Shown: positions 7,701 through 16,142 of the stretch, one piece after another
How the letters are laid out: each line of letters begins with the position of its first letter
How positions within the stretch are numbered: position 1 is the first letter of the stretch
Source of the DNA: Paenibacillus sp. FSL A5-0031
GTDB taxonomy: Bacteria; Bacillota; Bacilli; Paenibacillales; Paenibacillaceae
DNA: 64,000 nt
Assembly: GCF_001956295.1 (NCBI RefSeq)
Contig: NZ_MRTD01000002.1
Coordinates: 498,501 to 562,500 of the forward strand
Reading direction: 5' to 3'
Notes under the pieces: model-generated
Seen by the model: the letters and a program-made list of their open reading frames with translations, nothing else
Database searches by the model: none
Told to the model about the DNA's origin: nothing
Made by a program: the position numbers and the translations under genes

Positions 7701-8297
7701 ATGGAGAAAGGTGAAAAGACACGCCATTACATCATAACGAAAGCCGCTGAACTTTTTAACCAAAAGGGATATTCGGGCTCATCCTTATCTGATATAACAG
7801 AGCTGACAGGCATTAAGAAAGGCGGCATATATCGTCATTTTTCCAGTAAAGATGAGATTGCATATGAAGCTTTTAGTTATGCCGGGCGTATTGTTGGGGC
7901 TCAGCTTGCTCATGCAATCAGTCAGCAGGAAACGGCCTCTGGCAAGCTGCTGGCATATTTAAATATATACGAGAAAGTCGTTGAAGCGCCTCCCTTCATC
8001 GGGGGCTGTCCGCTCCTCAACACCGCTATCGAAAGCGACGACAGTCATCCAGGCCTACGCGAGAAAGCCCAGCAAGCATTGCAAGGTACGCTGGAAGCCA
8101 AAAGAAAAATTATATCCGAAGGTGTGCAAAGCGGTGAGTTCAAAGAAGACCTTGATATAGAGGCGCTGGCTACCTTCTCCCTTTCCATCATGCAGGGCGG
8201 CATTATGATGAGCAAGCTTGAAGGCAATAATCGGCATATCCGGATGAATATTAAGAGCTTTGCTGCTTATTTAAAAAACTTGCGCGAATCCAGTTAG
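7701..8297 (+). CDS. TetR/AcrR-family repressor (YxaF/LmrA-like)
   Basis: 198 residues. The N-terminal helix-turn-helix reads SLSDITELTGIKKGGIYRHFSSKDEI (residues about 28-53), the TetR signature. The ligand domain contains the motif GGCPLLNTAIESDD, seen in the YxaF/LmrA branch that controls efflux and flavonoid- or drug-responsive genes. The frame is open 25 codons further upstream, but GGGGG lies 6 nt before the ATG at 7701, so that start is chosen. It should bind the 28-bp dyad at 7588-7615 and repress the divergent transporter and itself. Confidence 0.85.
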   Translation: MEKGEKTRHYIITKAAELFNQKGYSGSSLSDITELTGIKKGGIYRHFSSKDEIAYEAFSYAGRIVGAQLAHAISQQETASGKLLAYLNIYEKVVEAPPFIGGCPLLNTAIESDDSHPGLREKAQQALQGTLEAKRKIISEGVQSGEFKEDLDIEALATFSLSIMQGGIMMSKLEGNNRHIRMNIKSFAAYLKNLRESS

Positions 8298-8314
8298 TTG
8301 ATTTCAAGCCAAAA

Positions 8315-8344
8315 AAGAGCCTCGTGAGTAGTCACGAGGCTCTT
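8315..8344. terminator. Bidirectional terminator between TetR and DHA2 exporter
   Basis: Perfect 13-bp stem AAGAGCCTCGTGA/TCACGAGGCTCTT with a GTAG loop, with an A-tract on the left and T-rich sequence on the right, between two converging genes. Confidence 0.85.
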
Positions 8345-8390
8345 CTTAATAATTTGTAATGAGCAAACATTTAGGAACTACCGTTATTCC

Positions 8391-9890
8391 TTACGCCTCA
8401 ACAGCCGTTTTTCGGTTCAGAGCTATTTTAGTTTCTTCTACTTCCTCAGCTTGCCCTACACGCTTAATGAAGAAGGAAAGCACCAGACCTACTACTCCGA
8501 TTCCAATGATGACAAGATAAGCATCATTAATACCTTGAATAGAAGCCTCCATCATAATATGCTCCTTCGAAAAATTAGCCGCGTCGCCTGCTGCAGACAT
8601 ATCTATAAGATGTGCTTTTGTACGGCTAGCCATAACCGTAACAAGCAGTGAAGTACCTATCGCGCCAGCTACCTGCTTGATGGTATTGGATATCGCAGTA
8701 CCGTGCGCATTTAGTCTTGCTGGCAGTTGGTTGAGACCAGCCGTAGTGATTGGCATCAGGAACATTGCCATACCGAAGCGGCGTCCTGTGGACATCAGCA
8801 CTAAATACGTATAGCTAGTCGAATCGGTCAGATTAACGAAGCCGATCGTTGTGATAATCGTAATAGCCATACCGATAATGGACAGCCATTTTGCTCCAAA
8901 CCGGTCGAATAGCTTTCCTGTTATCGGCATCATAAGTCCCATTAGAAGCGCACCAGGGAGCATAAGCAGCCCTGACTCCAAAGCGGTGTATCCACGTGCA
9001 CTCTGCAAATAGAGCGGAAGCAGCATCATATCTGCATACATGACCATGGTTACAGCAATATTAATAATGGTGGTAAGAGAAAACATGCTGTATTTAAACG
9101 CTCTTAGATCAAGAAGCGGATCCTTCGAAATCAGCTGTCTCCATGTAAATAAAATCAAGGAAACCACACCAATAACAATCGATGCAATCACTTCCGCGCT
9201 TGACCAGCCTTTGCTTCCAGCACTGCTGAAGCCATAAAGAACGGTACCAAAACCGACTGTTGACAGAATGACACTCAAAATATCAATTTTAGGATAAGTT
9301 CGTTCAGCTACATTTTTCAGAAAAATATAAGCAACCACAATAATGAGGACGACAATTGGAAGCATTCCATAAAACATCGTACGCCATGAATAATGCTCCA
9401 TGACATAACCAGCAACTGCAGGTCCGATTGCAGGAGCAAAAATAATAGACAATCCAACCATTCCCATGGCAGCTCCGCGCTTATCCGGAGGAAATACGGT
9501 CAAAATAACATTCATTAACAGCGGCATAATAATCCCCGCCCCAGCAGCTTGAATAAGGCGGCCAGTTAGCAAAATGTCGAAGTTAGGCGCAACTGCCGAA
9601 ACAATCGTACCGACGAGAAAAATGATCATGGAAGACTGAAACAGCTCACGGGTCGTAAAGCGCTGCATTAGGAATGCAGTGATTGGAATAAGTACCCCGT
9701 TAACCAGCATGTATCCGGTTGTCAGCCACTGCGCTGTAGACGCCTCAATGCTAAAGTCAATCATCAACTCTGGCAGCGCAACGCTCATTATCGTCTGATT
9801 CAGAACTGCGATGAACGCACCCAGTATCATGACAAACAATAAGGGACCTTTCTTAATTGAATTACTGTCAAAAGCTAAACTTGTACTCAT
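8391..9890 (-). CDS. DHA2-family MFS multidrug exporter (EmrB/QacA type)
   Basis: 499 residues with about 14 hydrophobic segments. The first helix GAFIAVLNQTIMSVALPEL and the helix-4/5 stretch GRLIQAAGAGIIMPL are hallmarks of the drug:H+ antiporter-2 group. The ATG at 9890 (MSTSLAF) is chosen because AAGGG lies about 10 nt before it and the first helix begins soon after. Such proteins export lipophilic drugs and dyes using the proton gradient. It is divergent from a TetR gene with a cluster of repeated half-sites between them, which suggests substrate-induced expression. Confidence 0.85.
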   Translation of the reverse strand: MSTSLAFDSNSIKKGPLLFVMILGAFIAVLNQTIMSVALPELMIDFSIEASTAQWLTTGYMLVNGVLIPITAFLMQRFTTRELFQSSMIIFLVGTIVSAVAPNFDILLTGRLIQAAGAGIIMPLLMNVILTVFPPDKRGAAMGMVGLSIIFAPAIGPAVAGYVMEHYSWRTMFYGMLPIVVLIIVVAYIFLKNVAERTYPKIDILSVILSTVGFGTVLYGFSSAGSKGWSSAEVIASIVIGVVSLILFTWRQLISKDPLLDLRAFKYSMFSLTTIINIAVTMVMYADMMLLPLYLQSARGYTALESGLLMLPGALLMGLMMPITGKLFDRFGAKWLSIIGMAITIITTIGFVNLTDSTSYTYLVLMSTGRRFGMAMFLMPITTAGLNQLPARLNAHGTAISNTIKQVAGAIGTSLLVTVMASRTKAHLIDMSAAGDAANFSKEHIMMEASIQGINDAYLVIIGIGVVGLVLSFFIKRVGQAEEVEETKIALNRKTAVEA

Positions 9891-9988
9891 GATGTTCAAT
9901 CCCTTCAAATTGTTCGTGAATTTAATAAACACTTTGTAGTATAATAAACTCAATGTAAAAGATTATAATTACATCGCGCCTAATTTAC

Positions 9989-10100
9989 AAACTACAGATT
10001 TTTTGAAAATGTTTATTAGTTTACAGATCATCAGATTCTGTCGTCTATACCGAGAATAAACTACATAAAGAACTATACTTGTAGTTTAAATAATCTGTAG
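9989..10100. promoter_or_regulatory. Cluster of CTACA/TGTAG half-sites in the divergent exporter-TetR region
   Basis: AAACTACA occurs at 9989-9996 and 10058-10065, with inverted copies TGTAGTTT (10080-10087) and CTGTAG (10095-10100). Two dyads result: AAACTACA/TGTAGTTT spaced by 14 nt, and CTACAGATT (9992-10000) paired at long range with AATCTGTAG (10092-10100). A further TTTGTAGT lies at 9933-9940 near the exporter start. The neighbouring TetR is the likely binder. Confidence 0.5.
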
Positions 10101-10119
10101 GGAAAGGAAATGAGTACCT

Positions 10120-10731
10120 ATGTCAACTACCTCACCGCGAATGGATCCACGTGTACTTCGCACGCGTCAATTGATTCGAGACGCCTTTGTAGATTTGCTG
10201 CAGGAGACGGATCTAGAAAAAATAACTGTGAATCGTATTGCAGAACGCGCGACCATCAATCGTGTTACTTTCTATCTTCATTACCGAGATATTCCGGAAA
10301 TGCTTGAGAGATTATCAGACGACATGATTAATGAAATACATACTATTCTTCATGATATTCGAAATCAGCCTCGTTCTACTGATTTGGATTGGTCCATTCT
10401 GCTTAAAGTGCTCGAGCATATTGCTGAGAATTCTAAGTTTTATAAGGTTCTGCTCGCTTCGCAGCGCATACCAATCTTCACGGATAAGCTTTCGAATTTA
10501 ATTGTTGATCTTATCACCAGCAGAAGAGAGTACCAAAACACCAACTCATCTAAACCGGCGGTAATCGTATCCAAAGATATTGCAATCTGGTACGGCTCCT
10601 CCGCCTTTATTGGTACAATTGTCTGCTGGCTTCGCAATGATATGCCTTATACGCCGCTTTTTCTTGCCAAGCAGCTCTCTCAGCTGTTCCGTTTGCATCA
10701 AAATACGGACCAGCGCGTAGATCTGGAATAA
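10120..10731 (+). CDS. TetR-family regulator of the divergent exporter
   Basis: 203 residues. Residues 10-60 form a TetR DNA-binding domain with KITVNRIAERATINRVTFYLHY as the helix-turn-helix. The C-terminal domain with the WYGSSAFIGTIVCWL segment resembles the TetR_C group found in DhaS-like and YxbF-like proteins. GGAAAGGAAATG provides a ribosome site about 12 nt before the ATG. The gene pair with a DHA2 exporter and repeated operator-like half-sites between them indicates a drug-responsive repressor. Confidence 0.8.
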   Translation: MSTTSPRMDPRVLRTRQLIRDAFVDLLQETDLEKITVNRIAERATINRVTFYLHYRDIPEMLERLSDDMINEIHTILHDIRNQPRSTDLDWSILLKVLEHIAENSKFYKVLLASQRIPIFTDKLSNLIVDLITSRREYQNTNSSKPAVIVSKDIAIWYGSSAFIGTIVCWLRNDMPYTPLFLAKQLSQLFRLHQNTDQRVDLE

Positions 10732-10746
10732 CTTCTCCGAAAACAT

Positions 10747-10792
10747 AAATAAGCTCTCAGTCGAACGTATCAGTTCTACTAAGAGCTTATTT
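10747..10792. terminator. Bidirectional terminator
   Basis: AAATAAGCTCT (10747-10757) pairs with AGAGCTTATTT (10782-10792), with an inner AGTcGAAC/GTTCtACT stem. It lies between the converging TetR and DUF2798 genes. Confidence 0.75.
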
Positions 10793-10838
10793 ATATTTTC
10801 AGTAGTGTTGCTTTACATGCTATATGGTTGCGGTGACA

Positions 10839-11336
10839 TCAACATTCCATCGTTTTTTTGTCTTGGACAGCATGTAGCTTTACCATTGCTAATCGCGCAA
10901 TCGGTTGAATAACTAAGCTCTCAGCGATTAGTACAATTAAGAAGTTCCTTGGCCAGTTGGTTAAGAAGTTGCTAAAAATTTCTGAACTAAAACCGTTTCC
11001 TACAATATGACCAATAAGCGTCATACAAGCTGACATTCCTAGTACAGTAAATAAGATACGGAACATAATTTTGGAATTAAAGCTATCCGTGGGATCAGTA
11101 AATTTATCAACCAATTTTTCAGCGATACGGCCAATAAACACAGGCTCCAAAATCATGACAATAATCCACATGATCGGCAGCGTTTTAAGAATCATGAAGG
11201 CAACTTCTGCATTAAATTCTCGGGAAGCTAAAACTATATTTAATGACGTCATAAACAGAACGGTCAATGTACAAATAATTGCACCATACAATGCTCCCTC
11301 TTTTCCGTTTCTCGGCAATCTTGTTTCTAAGTTCAT
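10839..11336 (-). CDS. DUF2798-type membrane protein
   Basis: 165 residues with four hydrophobic segments arranged as two similar halves: residues about 15-80, then 90-155. The second half has NFLTNWPRNFLIVLIAESLVIQPIAR and the first ends in VFIGRIAEKLV, the paired-helix pattern of DUF2798. Function unknown. AAGGAAG lies about 7 nt before the ATG. It follows a TetR gene on the same strand by 73 nt, so the two are probably cotranscribed, and a TetR-like dyad lies before that gene. Confidence 0.75.
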   Translation of the reverse strand: MNLETRLPRNGKEGALYGAIICTLTVLFMTSLNIVLASREFNAEVAFMILKTLPIMWIIVMILEPVFIGRIAEKLVDKFTDPTDSFNSKIMFRILFTVLGMSACMTLIGHIVGNGFSSEIFSNFLTNWPRNFLIVLIAESLVIQPIARLAMVKLHAVQDKKTMEC

Positions 11337-11409
11337 TCTCTTCTTCCTTTCAAAAAACTTTTCTTTGTTTAATCATTCGATAAATACAGATCAGGTACAG
11401 TCAACATAA

Positions 11410-11982
11410 CTAATTTTCTGTATTAAAGGTCTTCAATACATTTGGCAACATTCTAGCGATCGTTTTTAAGGGATCTGATGATTTTTGCGTTAAACAAAGC
11501 AGCATAGCACCTTCGATTGTAGCAGTCATCATCAATGCAATAGCAGCAGCTGACTCATCAGAATAATCTTCAGCTACAAGTTTCGCATAGTAAATATGTT
11601 GAATATTTTCATACAGCACACTGCATGCTTTTCGGACAGGCTCACTCACTGTGCCCATTTCACTGACAATACTGCTAAATGTATAACCGGTAATCGTACC
11701 GTCAGTTTCTAAGTTGTGAATTAGTTTTTCGATCATGCCTTGTGTGGCTTCTATGGTTGATGGATACCTTCTAAAAATATTTTCGATATCTGTCGTAATG
11801 GCTTCGTTTAAAGCTTGCAAACAAGCAATTAACAGCTCTTCTTTACCATTTGGAAAATGATGATACAGCGCTCCTTTTGTAACGTTGCAGACTTTTAAAA
11901 TTTCATTTAGACCTACACTTTTGTATCCCTTTTGCTGAAATAGGACGGTAGCCTTCTCGATGATTAGCGATTTTGTATTCAA
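11410..11982 (-). CDS. TetR-family regulator cotranscribed with DUF2798 gene
   Basis: 190 residues. The DNA-binding domain has the classical VGLNEILKVCNVTKGALYHHFPNGKEELL. The C-terminal domain (FSSIVSEMGTVSEPVRKACSVLYENI) matches the YxaF/LmrA-like C-terminal group. It is the first gene of a two-gene - strand unit, with an imperfect dyad at 12006-12028 just upstream, consistent with self-repression and control of the membrane protein. Inducer unknown. Confidence 0.8.
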   Translation of the reverse strand: MNTKSLIIEKATVLFQQKGYKSVGLNEILKVCNVTKGALYHHFPNGKEELLIACLQALNEAITTDIENIFRRYPSTIEATQGMIEKLIHNLETDGTITGYTFSSIVSEMGTVSEPVRKACSVLYENIQHIYYAKLVAEDYSDESAAAIALMMTATIEGAMLLCLTQKSSDPLKTIARMLPNVLKTFNTEN

Positions 11983-12005
11983 TTTAAAACATCTCCCCCA
12001 AAAAC

Positions 12006-12028
12006 ATACCGACTGGTCTGTTTGGTAT
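12006..12028. promoter_or_regulatory. Candidate TetR operator upstream of the TetR-DUF2798 unit
   Basis: ACCGACTGGTCTGT (12008-12021) is a near-palindrome with one mismatched pair, flanked by ATACC (12006-12010) and GGTAT (12024-12028). The GACTGGTC core is common in TetR-family sites. Confidence 0.5.
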
Positions 12029-12071
12029 TATAACAAAATATTTATCCCCGATGTAAGTGTTTTTTTACACT

Positions 12072-12902
12072 TCATTCCGAATATTTTTGCGCCGGACGCC
12101 TTTCGCTCTTCCGATATGCCTTCGGCGACATGCCATTCCACTTTTTAAATACCTTGTTGAAATAGCTTTGATCGTTGAAATTCAGCCATGCTGCGATATC
12201 GGCAATCGGGTAATCGGTCAATGTGAGCAGCCTCTTCGCTTCCTCAATCCGTTCACGCTGGACATACTCGGAAATAGTCAGTCCAACCTCCTTCTTGAAT
12301 AGGCTCGACAAGTAGTTGGGGCTAAGATTCGCACTCTCGGCTAGCCGTTCAAGAGTAATGTCACCGTATAAATGGTTAGCGATTTCGTGAAGACTATCCT
12401 GTATTGCAGGTGAGTAGTGGCCCCGGCGAACCTCCGAGACCCGGTCAACGAAGTCGAACAGCACCTCGGTCATGATGGCGCTTATTGCTTGCAGTGTATC
12501 CTTCTCTTCCAGCTGCTGAATATAGAAATCACTCAGCGTAAACGCATCCTCCTCGTGCATTCCTCCTTCAATTGCAGCTCGGCAAATCAGGGCGATTCCC
12601 GTAATCATCAGGTTCTTCTCGCTTCGAATCCTGCTCCGCTTGGCCAGCACGCCAAACTCGTCCTCGGCAATGATGGATTCCATGACGAATGTTCTTATTC
12701 TCTCCCGCTCTCCGCTACGCACATAGTGCAGCATGACACGCTCATGCGACAGGTTGGCGTGCAGCATACCGCTTCGACGTCTTCGCGACAGCTCAGCATC
12801 CGGCTCTTTCTTCTCCACAACCGACTCCTGCATCGACATTGCATCCGCTAGAAGACTAATCGACGAATCAACGAGCTGCCTGCGAAGCACATAATAAATC
12901 AT
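12072..12902 (-). CDS. AraC-family regulator, C-terminal part of a split gene
   Basis: 276 residues ending in a two-motif AraC/XylS domain (about 175-270: ITLERLAESANLSPNYLSSLFKKEVG, then YPIADIAAWLNFNDQSYFNKVFKKWNGMSP). The preceding 170 residues are helical (LSHERVMLHYVRSGERERI) as in YesN-like regulators. Its ATG overlaps the stop of the upstream reading frame as ATGA, and there is no ribosome site of its own. With the 105-residue frame before it, it most likely represents one regulator disrupted by a deletion plus frame change. Translational coupling of two real subunits cannot be excluded. Confidence 0.7.
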   Translation of the reverse strand: MIYYVLRRQLVDSSISLLADAMSMQESVVEKKEPDAELSRRRRSGMLHANLSHERVMLHYVRSGERERIRTFVMESIIAEDEFGVLAKRSRIRSEKNLMITGIALICRAAIEGGMHEEDAFTLSDFYIQQLEEKDTLQAISAIMTEVLFDFVDRVSEVRRGHYSPAIQDSLHEIANHLYGDITLERLAESANLSPNYLSSLFKKEVGLTISEYVQRERIEEAKRLLTLTDYPIADIAAWLNFNDQSYFNKVFKKWNGMSPKAYRKSERRPAQKYSE

Positions 12903-13216
12903 TCGGCTACATGCGGCTGCTCATTCATGTACGGACCAACGACAAGCGTACCAGTAAGCTGGTTCTCATCCATCGCATTTACAAAAAAATATTGGAGCCG
13001 TGATCGGGTAAAATGAACCGGCTGCTCTGCAGCATAAAGCGCATAAGCGTAGCCCGCCACCTGTTCACGAATGGACGTAAAGTAAGGATTAGACTGAAGC
13101 GAACGGTCAGCATATTCCGCTTCAATTGTCCGACCCGGATGAATGATAAATACAGGGATTCCAATCACATCAGAGAGAAGCTGGCCAAAAACAACCAGTT
13201 CAGAGAGCTTATTCAT
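12899..13216 (-). CDS. N-terminal sensory part of the split AraC regulator
   Basis: 105 residues. MNKLSELVVFGQLLSDVIGIPVFI and the beta-rich EAEYADRSLQ...LQYFFVNAMDENQLTGTLVVGPYMNE resemble the PocR/GAF-like ligand-sensing N-termini of YesN-type AraC regulators. The ATG at 13216 has GGAGG 5 nt upstream; a longer start at 13228 lacks one. The frame ends at TGA just after PYMNEQPHVAE, where intact regulators continue with a linker before the helical region. The next frame begins inside that stop. It is divergent from a short-chain reductase gene. Confidence 0.65.
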   Translation of the reverse strand: MNKLSELVVFGQLLSDVIGIPVFIIHPGRTIEAEYADRSLQSNPYFTSIREQVAGYAYALYAAEQPVHFTRSRLQYFFVNAMDENQLTGTLVVGPYMNEQPHVAE

Positions 13217-13302
13217 ACGAACCTCCATAGGGTACGATTAAGGTTAAAAAAGAAGATGATAAGAAAGTACTACAAATCGTTGATAAATACAATTTTCAAA
13301 AA

Positions 13303-13316
13303 TGAAAGCGCATTAC
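13303..13316 (+). promoter_or_regulatory. Possible CcpA (cre) site before the reductase gene
   Basis: TGAAAGCGCATTAC matches about 11 of 14 positions of the catabolite-responsive element consensus, with the central AARCG/Y intact. It lies 53 nt before the start codon at 13369. Weak call. Confidence 0.3.
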
Positions 13317-13368
13317 AATGAAGAAAGCAAAGATCCTTTGCTATTACACTCGAAAGGGATGAACTCAT

Positions 13369-14124
13369 ATGTTGGAAAATAAAATAGCTATCGTTACTGG
13401 AGCAGGAAGCGGCATCGGCCGTGCAAGCAGCTTGAAAATGGCCAGCAACGGCGCAACGATTGTCGCTGTTGATTTTAATCAGGAATCCGGTCAAGAGACG
13501 GTTCGAATGATTCAGGAACAGGGCGGCGAAGCCATCTTCGTACCGGCCGACGTGTCAAAAAGCGAGGATGTTCAGCGTTATGTAAAAGCGGCCGTCGATA
13601 CTTACGGACGTATCGATATTTTCTTCAACAATGCCGGCGTTGTACAGAAGTTCTCGAAGCTCGCGGATATTGATGAGAACGAGTTCGACCGAATTATGAA
13701 CGTTAATGTCCGGGGCGTCTTCCTCGGCATGAAATATGTATTAAAGGTAATGGAGGAGCAAGAAAGCGGAACGATCATTAATACCGCTTCGACAGCTGGA
13801 GTCAAAAGTGAGCACAGCGCATCCGCTTATTCCGCAAGCAAGCATGCGGTTGTCGGTCTTACGAAAGGTGCGGCAATCGAGTATGTGAAAAAAGGTATCC
13901 GTATCAACGGCATTTGTCCAGGTGGTGTGGAAACGGCTCTGACGAAGAGTGTAGAACAGGCTTTCATGTCCGGTGGATATGTACCAGAGGAAGTCGGAAA
14001 TATGCGAATGGGCCGCTATGCTAAGCCGGACGAGCTGGCGGAGGTCGTCACATTCCTTGCTTCCGATCGCTCCAGCTACATGACGGGCTCCATCGTACTG
14101 GTCGATGGTGGGCTGACACTTTAA
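13369..14124 (+). CDS. Short-chain dehydrogenase/reductase (SDR)
   Basis: 251 residues with TGAGSGIG (10-17), DFN after the second strand (NAD preference), NNAG, and the catalytic YSASK followed by IEYVKKGIRINGICPGGVET. This is a typical classical SDR related to cyclopentanol/glucose-dehydrogenase-like enzymes. AAAGGG lies 10 nt before the ATG. It is divergent from the split AraC regulator, which probably controlled it. Substrate unknown. Confidence 0.85.
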   Translation: MLENKIAIVTGAGSGIGRASSLKMASNGATIVAVDFNQESGQETVRMIQEQGGEAIFVPADVSKSEDVQRYVKAAVDTYGRIDIFFNNAGVVQKFSKLADIDENEFDRIMNVNVRGVFLGMKYVLKVMEEQESGTIINTASTAGVKSEHSASAYSASKHAVVGLTKGAAIEYVKKGIRINGICPGGVETALTKSVEQAFMSGGYVPEEVGNMRMGRYAKPDELAEVVTFLASDRSSYMTGSIVLVDGGLTL

Positions 14125-14206
14125 ACGAATGAAAATGCTTTTTTACTGAATTCAAACCGTTCAAAGTATACGCGAGTAAAGTCCCCCCCATCCAGACTAT
14201 AGCGAA

Positions 14207-14239
14207 AATAGGGCATTCCCAATACGGGTATGCCCTATT
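14207..14239. terminator. Terminator between reductase and GH16 genes
   Basis: AATAGGGCATTCCC (14207-14220) pairs with GGGTATGCCCTATT (14226-14239), followed by ATTCTT. It sits between converging genes and can serve both. Confidence 0.7.
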
Positions 14240-14309
14240 ATTCTTGGCTTTACAGTTGTAACTCCGTCTATTCTTCTTCCCCCAAAAATGACCCCAAGCA
14301 GCTATTTTT

Positions 14310-15065
14310 TCAACTTTGATACAGCCATATGTTTGAAACCGTCATGACCGCTGGCAGCGCTGTTTCATCCACCGCCACATTGTCATACCAGCCCCCAACA
14401 GCAAGGTTAAGCACCAAATAAAAAGGCTCGTCAAAGGGCATAATGCCCGGCTCCATAGGGCGCTCGGCGAAGCAATGTCCATCTACCAGCCACCTTATGG
14501 AGCCAGCATCCCATTCCAGTGAATAATTACGGAATTCGTTAATGGTTCCCTGTTCAAGCTGGTAGGAGAACTCATCGGTAACTTTATGGTCCCAATCCTT
14601 CCCATAGTGCAGCGTTCCGGATACTTGCCTCGGCAAGCGGCCTCTAGCCTCCATAATGTCAATCTCGCCAGAGGCAGGCCAAGAACCGTAAGCCTGATGC
14701 TGCGGGAGCAGCCATATGGCTGGCCATAACCCCTGTCCTACTGGCAGCTTTGCGCGAACGATAAGCTTTCCATAGCAGAAGGAGAGGTGGTCTTTTGTAT
14801 CTATGCGGGCCGAGGTGTACGCAAATTGCCGACCGTCTTTTTCAATGGCTTCACGTCGCGCGCATAGGTTTAGCCCCAATTCATCGATATATAGATTGTT
14901 AGCATGTCCGGTATAAAACTGCTGTTCCCCATTGCCCCAGCCCGGGTCTATTGGTTTGCCATCGTTATCAAGCAAATCGTTGCCAAGTCGAATGTTCCAT
15001 GCGCTCAAATCGGTGTTTCTATTTAAAAAATCCTGCTCCCATAAAAGTTTGCCCATCCCATGCAC
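14310..15065 (-). CDS. GH16 endo-beta-glucanase without signal peptide
   Basis: 251 residues covering just a glycoside hydrolase family 16 jelly-roll. The active-site strand is GEIDIMEARG, placing the nucleophile at Glu134, Asp136 and the acid/base at Glu139. WGNGEQQFYT and LPVGQGLWPAIWLLP are the substrate-cleft segments shared with laminarinases. It is close to the catalytic domain of the secreted enzyme at 22524. The ATG at 15065 has GGGAG 5 nt upstream, and nothing in residues 1-30 looks like a signal peptide. The protein should be cytosolic and act on imported beta-1,3- or mixed-linked gluco-oligosaccharides. It is divergent from the ABC importer operon, which supports this. Confidence 0.85.
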   Translation of the reverse strand: MHGMGKLLWEQDFLNRNTDLSAWNIRLGNDLLDNDGKPIDPGWGNGEQQFYTGHANNLYIDELGLNLCARREAIEKDGRQFAYTSARIDTKDHLSFCYGKLIVRAKLPVGQGLWPAIWLLPQHQAYGSWPASGEIDIMEARGRLPRQVSGTLHYGKDWDHKVTDEFSYQLEQGTINEFRNYSLEWDAGSIRWLVDGHCFAERPMEPGIMPFDEPFYLVLNLAVGGWYDNVAVDETALPAVMTVSNIWLYQS

Positions 15066-15096
15066 ACTCCCTTCATTTATTCACAGCATACTTAAT

Positions 15097-15131
15097 TTTG
15101 ACGCCCAGTCAAACAAATCCAAAAAAATGGG
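15097..15131 (+). promoter_or_regulatory. Divergent control region of GH16 and ABC importer genes
   Basis: Contains the dyad TTTGAC (15097-15102)/GTCAAA (15108-15113) and the 16-nt motif at 15116-15131, AATCCAAAAAAATGGG. The latter recurs with one mismatch at 22348-22363 upstream of the secreted laminarinase. Probable binding site of the YesN-type response regulator encoded at 20758; inferred. Confidence 0.5.
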
Positions 15132-15203
15132 ATAGGGTCAAAAATCATGGCCTTTTTTTCCTAGGTCTATTTTCATACGATGAAAAGGAAGGGGGCGCAG
15201 AAC

Positions 15204-16124
15204 ATGTTTCAACACAGGACGGGACAAATAAAAACTTTTTTTAGGCAATGGCAATTGCAAAGCATGGTAATCCCAGGCATTATATGGATGTTCATCTTTT
15301 GTTATATTCCAATGTTTTGGCTGATTATTGCATTTATGGACTTCAGTATCGCCAAGCCCATGCTGCAATCACCCTTTGTAGGGCTGAAACACTTTCAAGA
15401 TTTTATTACGGATGACCGTTTTTGGCGCTCGATCCGCAATACGCTAGGGATGAGCAGCATCAAGCTGCTGCTAGGTTTTCCCATTCCCATCTTTTTCGCC
15501 CTGATGCTTAATGAAATACGGACGATTCGATTTAAGCGCACAGTACAAACCATTTCATACCTGCCGCACTTTATTGCCTGGACCATTTTTGGCGGCATTA
15601 TGCTCAATTGGCTGGGCGAGGGCGGTGTCATCAACCAACTGATGATGGCGCTCGGACTGCAGGATCGCGAAATTCTGTTTAATAGTGACGCTAAATATTT
15701 TTGGTGGATTACCTATTTCTCCGATACGCTGAAGGAAACGGGCTGGAGTGCCATCATTTATATCGCTGCAATCGCTGGCATTGATCCAGGGCTATACGAG
15801 GCAGCTGAGCTCGATGGCGCCAACCGTTGGCAGCGGATGTGGCATATTACCATTCAGAGCATTCGTCCTACCATCGCTATTTTGTTTATCCTCGCTGTCA
15901 GCGGGATACTCGGCAGCAACTTTGAACAGATCTTTATGTTGAAGAACAACATGAACATGAAAATGGCCGAAAGCCTAGATTTGTACATCTATAACATGGG
16001 CTTGGTATCTGGGCGCCATTCCTTCTCAACAGCCGTCTTATTTGTCCGCTCCATTGTGGCGTTAGGGCTATTATTTTTGGCCAATTACACATCCAAGAAA
16101 TTAACTGGCGACAGCATTTTTTAA
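15204..16124 (+). CDS. Oligosaccharide ABC transporter permease, LplB type
   Basis: 306 residues with six hydrophobic segments and the EAA loop (YEAAELDGANRWQRMWHITIQSIRP) that contacts the ATPase. It belongs to the LplB/YteP group of carbohydrate uptake permeases that pair with a YtcP-like partner and a large lipoprotein. The ATG at 15204 has AGGAAGGGGG 8 nt upstream and is preferred over one eight codons earlier. No ATPase gene lies in the operon; these systems usually share an MsmK-type ATPase. Neighbouring glucanases suggest beta-glucan oligosaccharides as cargo. Confidence 0.9.
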   Translation: MFQHRTGQIKTFFRQWQLQSMVIPGIIWMFIFCYIPMFWLIIAFMDFSIAKPMLQSPFVGLKHFQDFITDDRFWRSIRNTLGMSSIKLLLGFPIPIFFALMLNEIRTIRFKRTVQTISYLPHFIAWTIFGGIMLNWLGEGGVINQLMMALGLQDREILFNSDAKYFWWITYFSDTLKETGWSAIIYIAAIAGIDPGLYEAAELDGANRWQRMWHITIQSIRPTIAILFILAVSGILGSNFEQIFMLKNNMNMKMAESLDLYIYNMGLVSGRHSFSTAVLFVRSIVALGLLFLANYTSKKLTGDSIF

Positions 16125-16142
16125 GAAAGGGAGGGCAGATAC

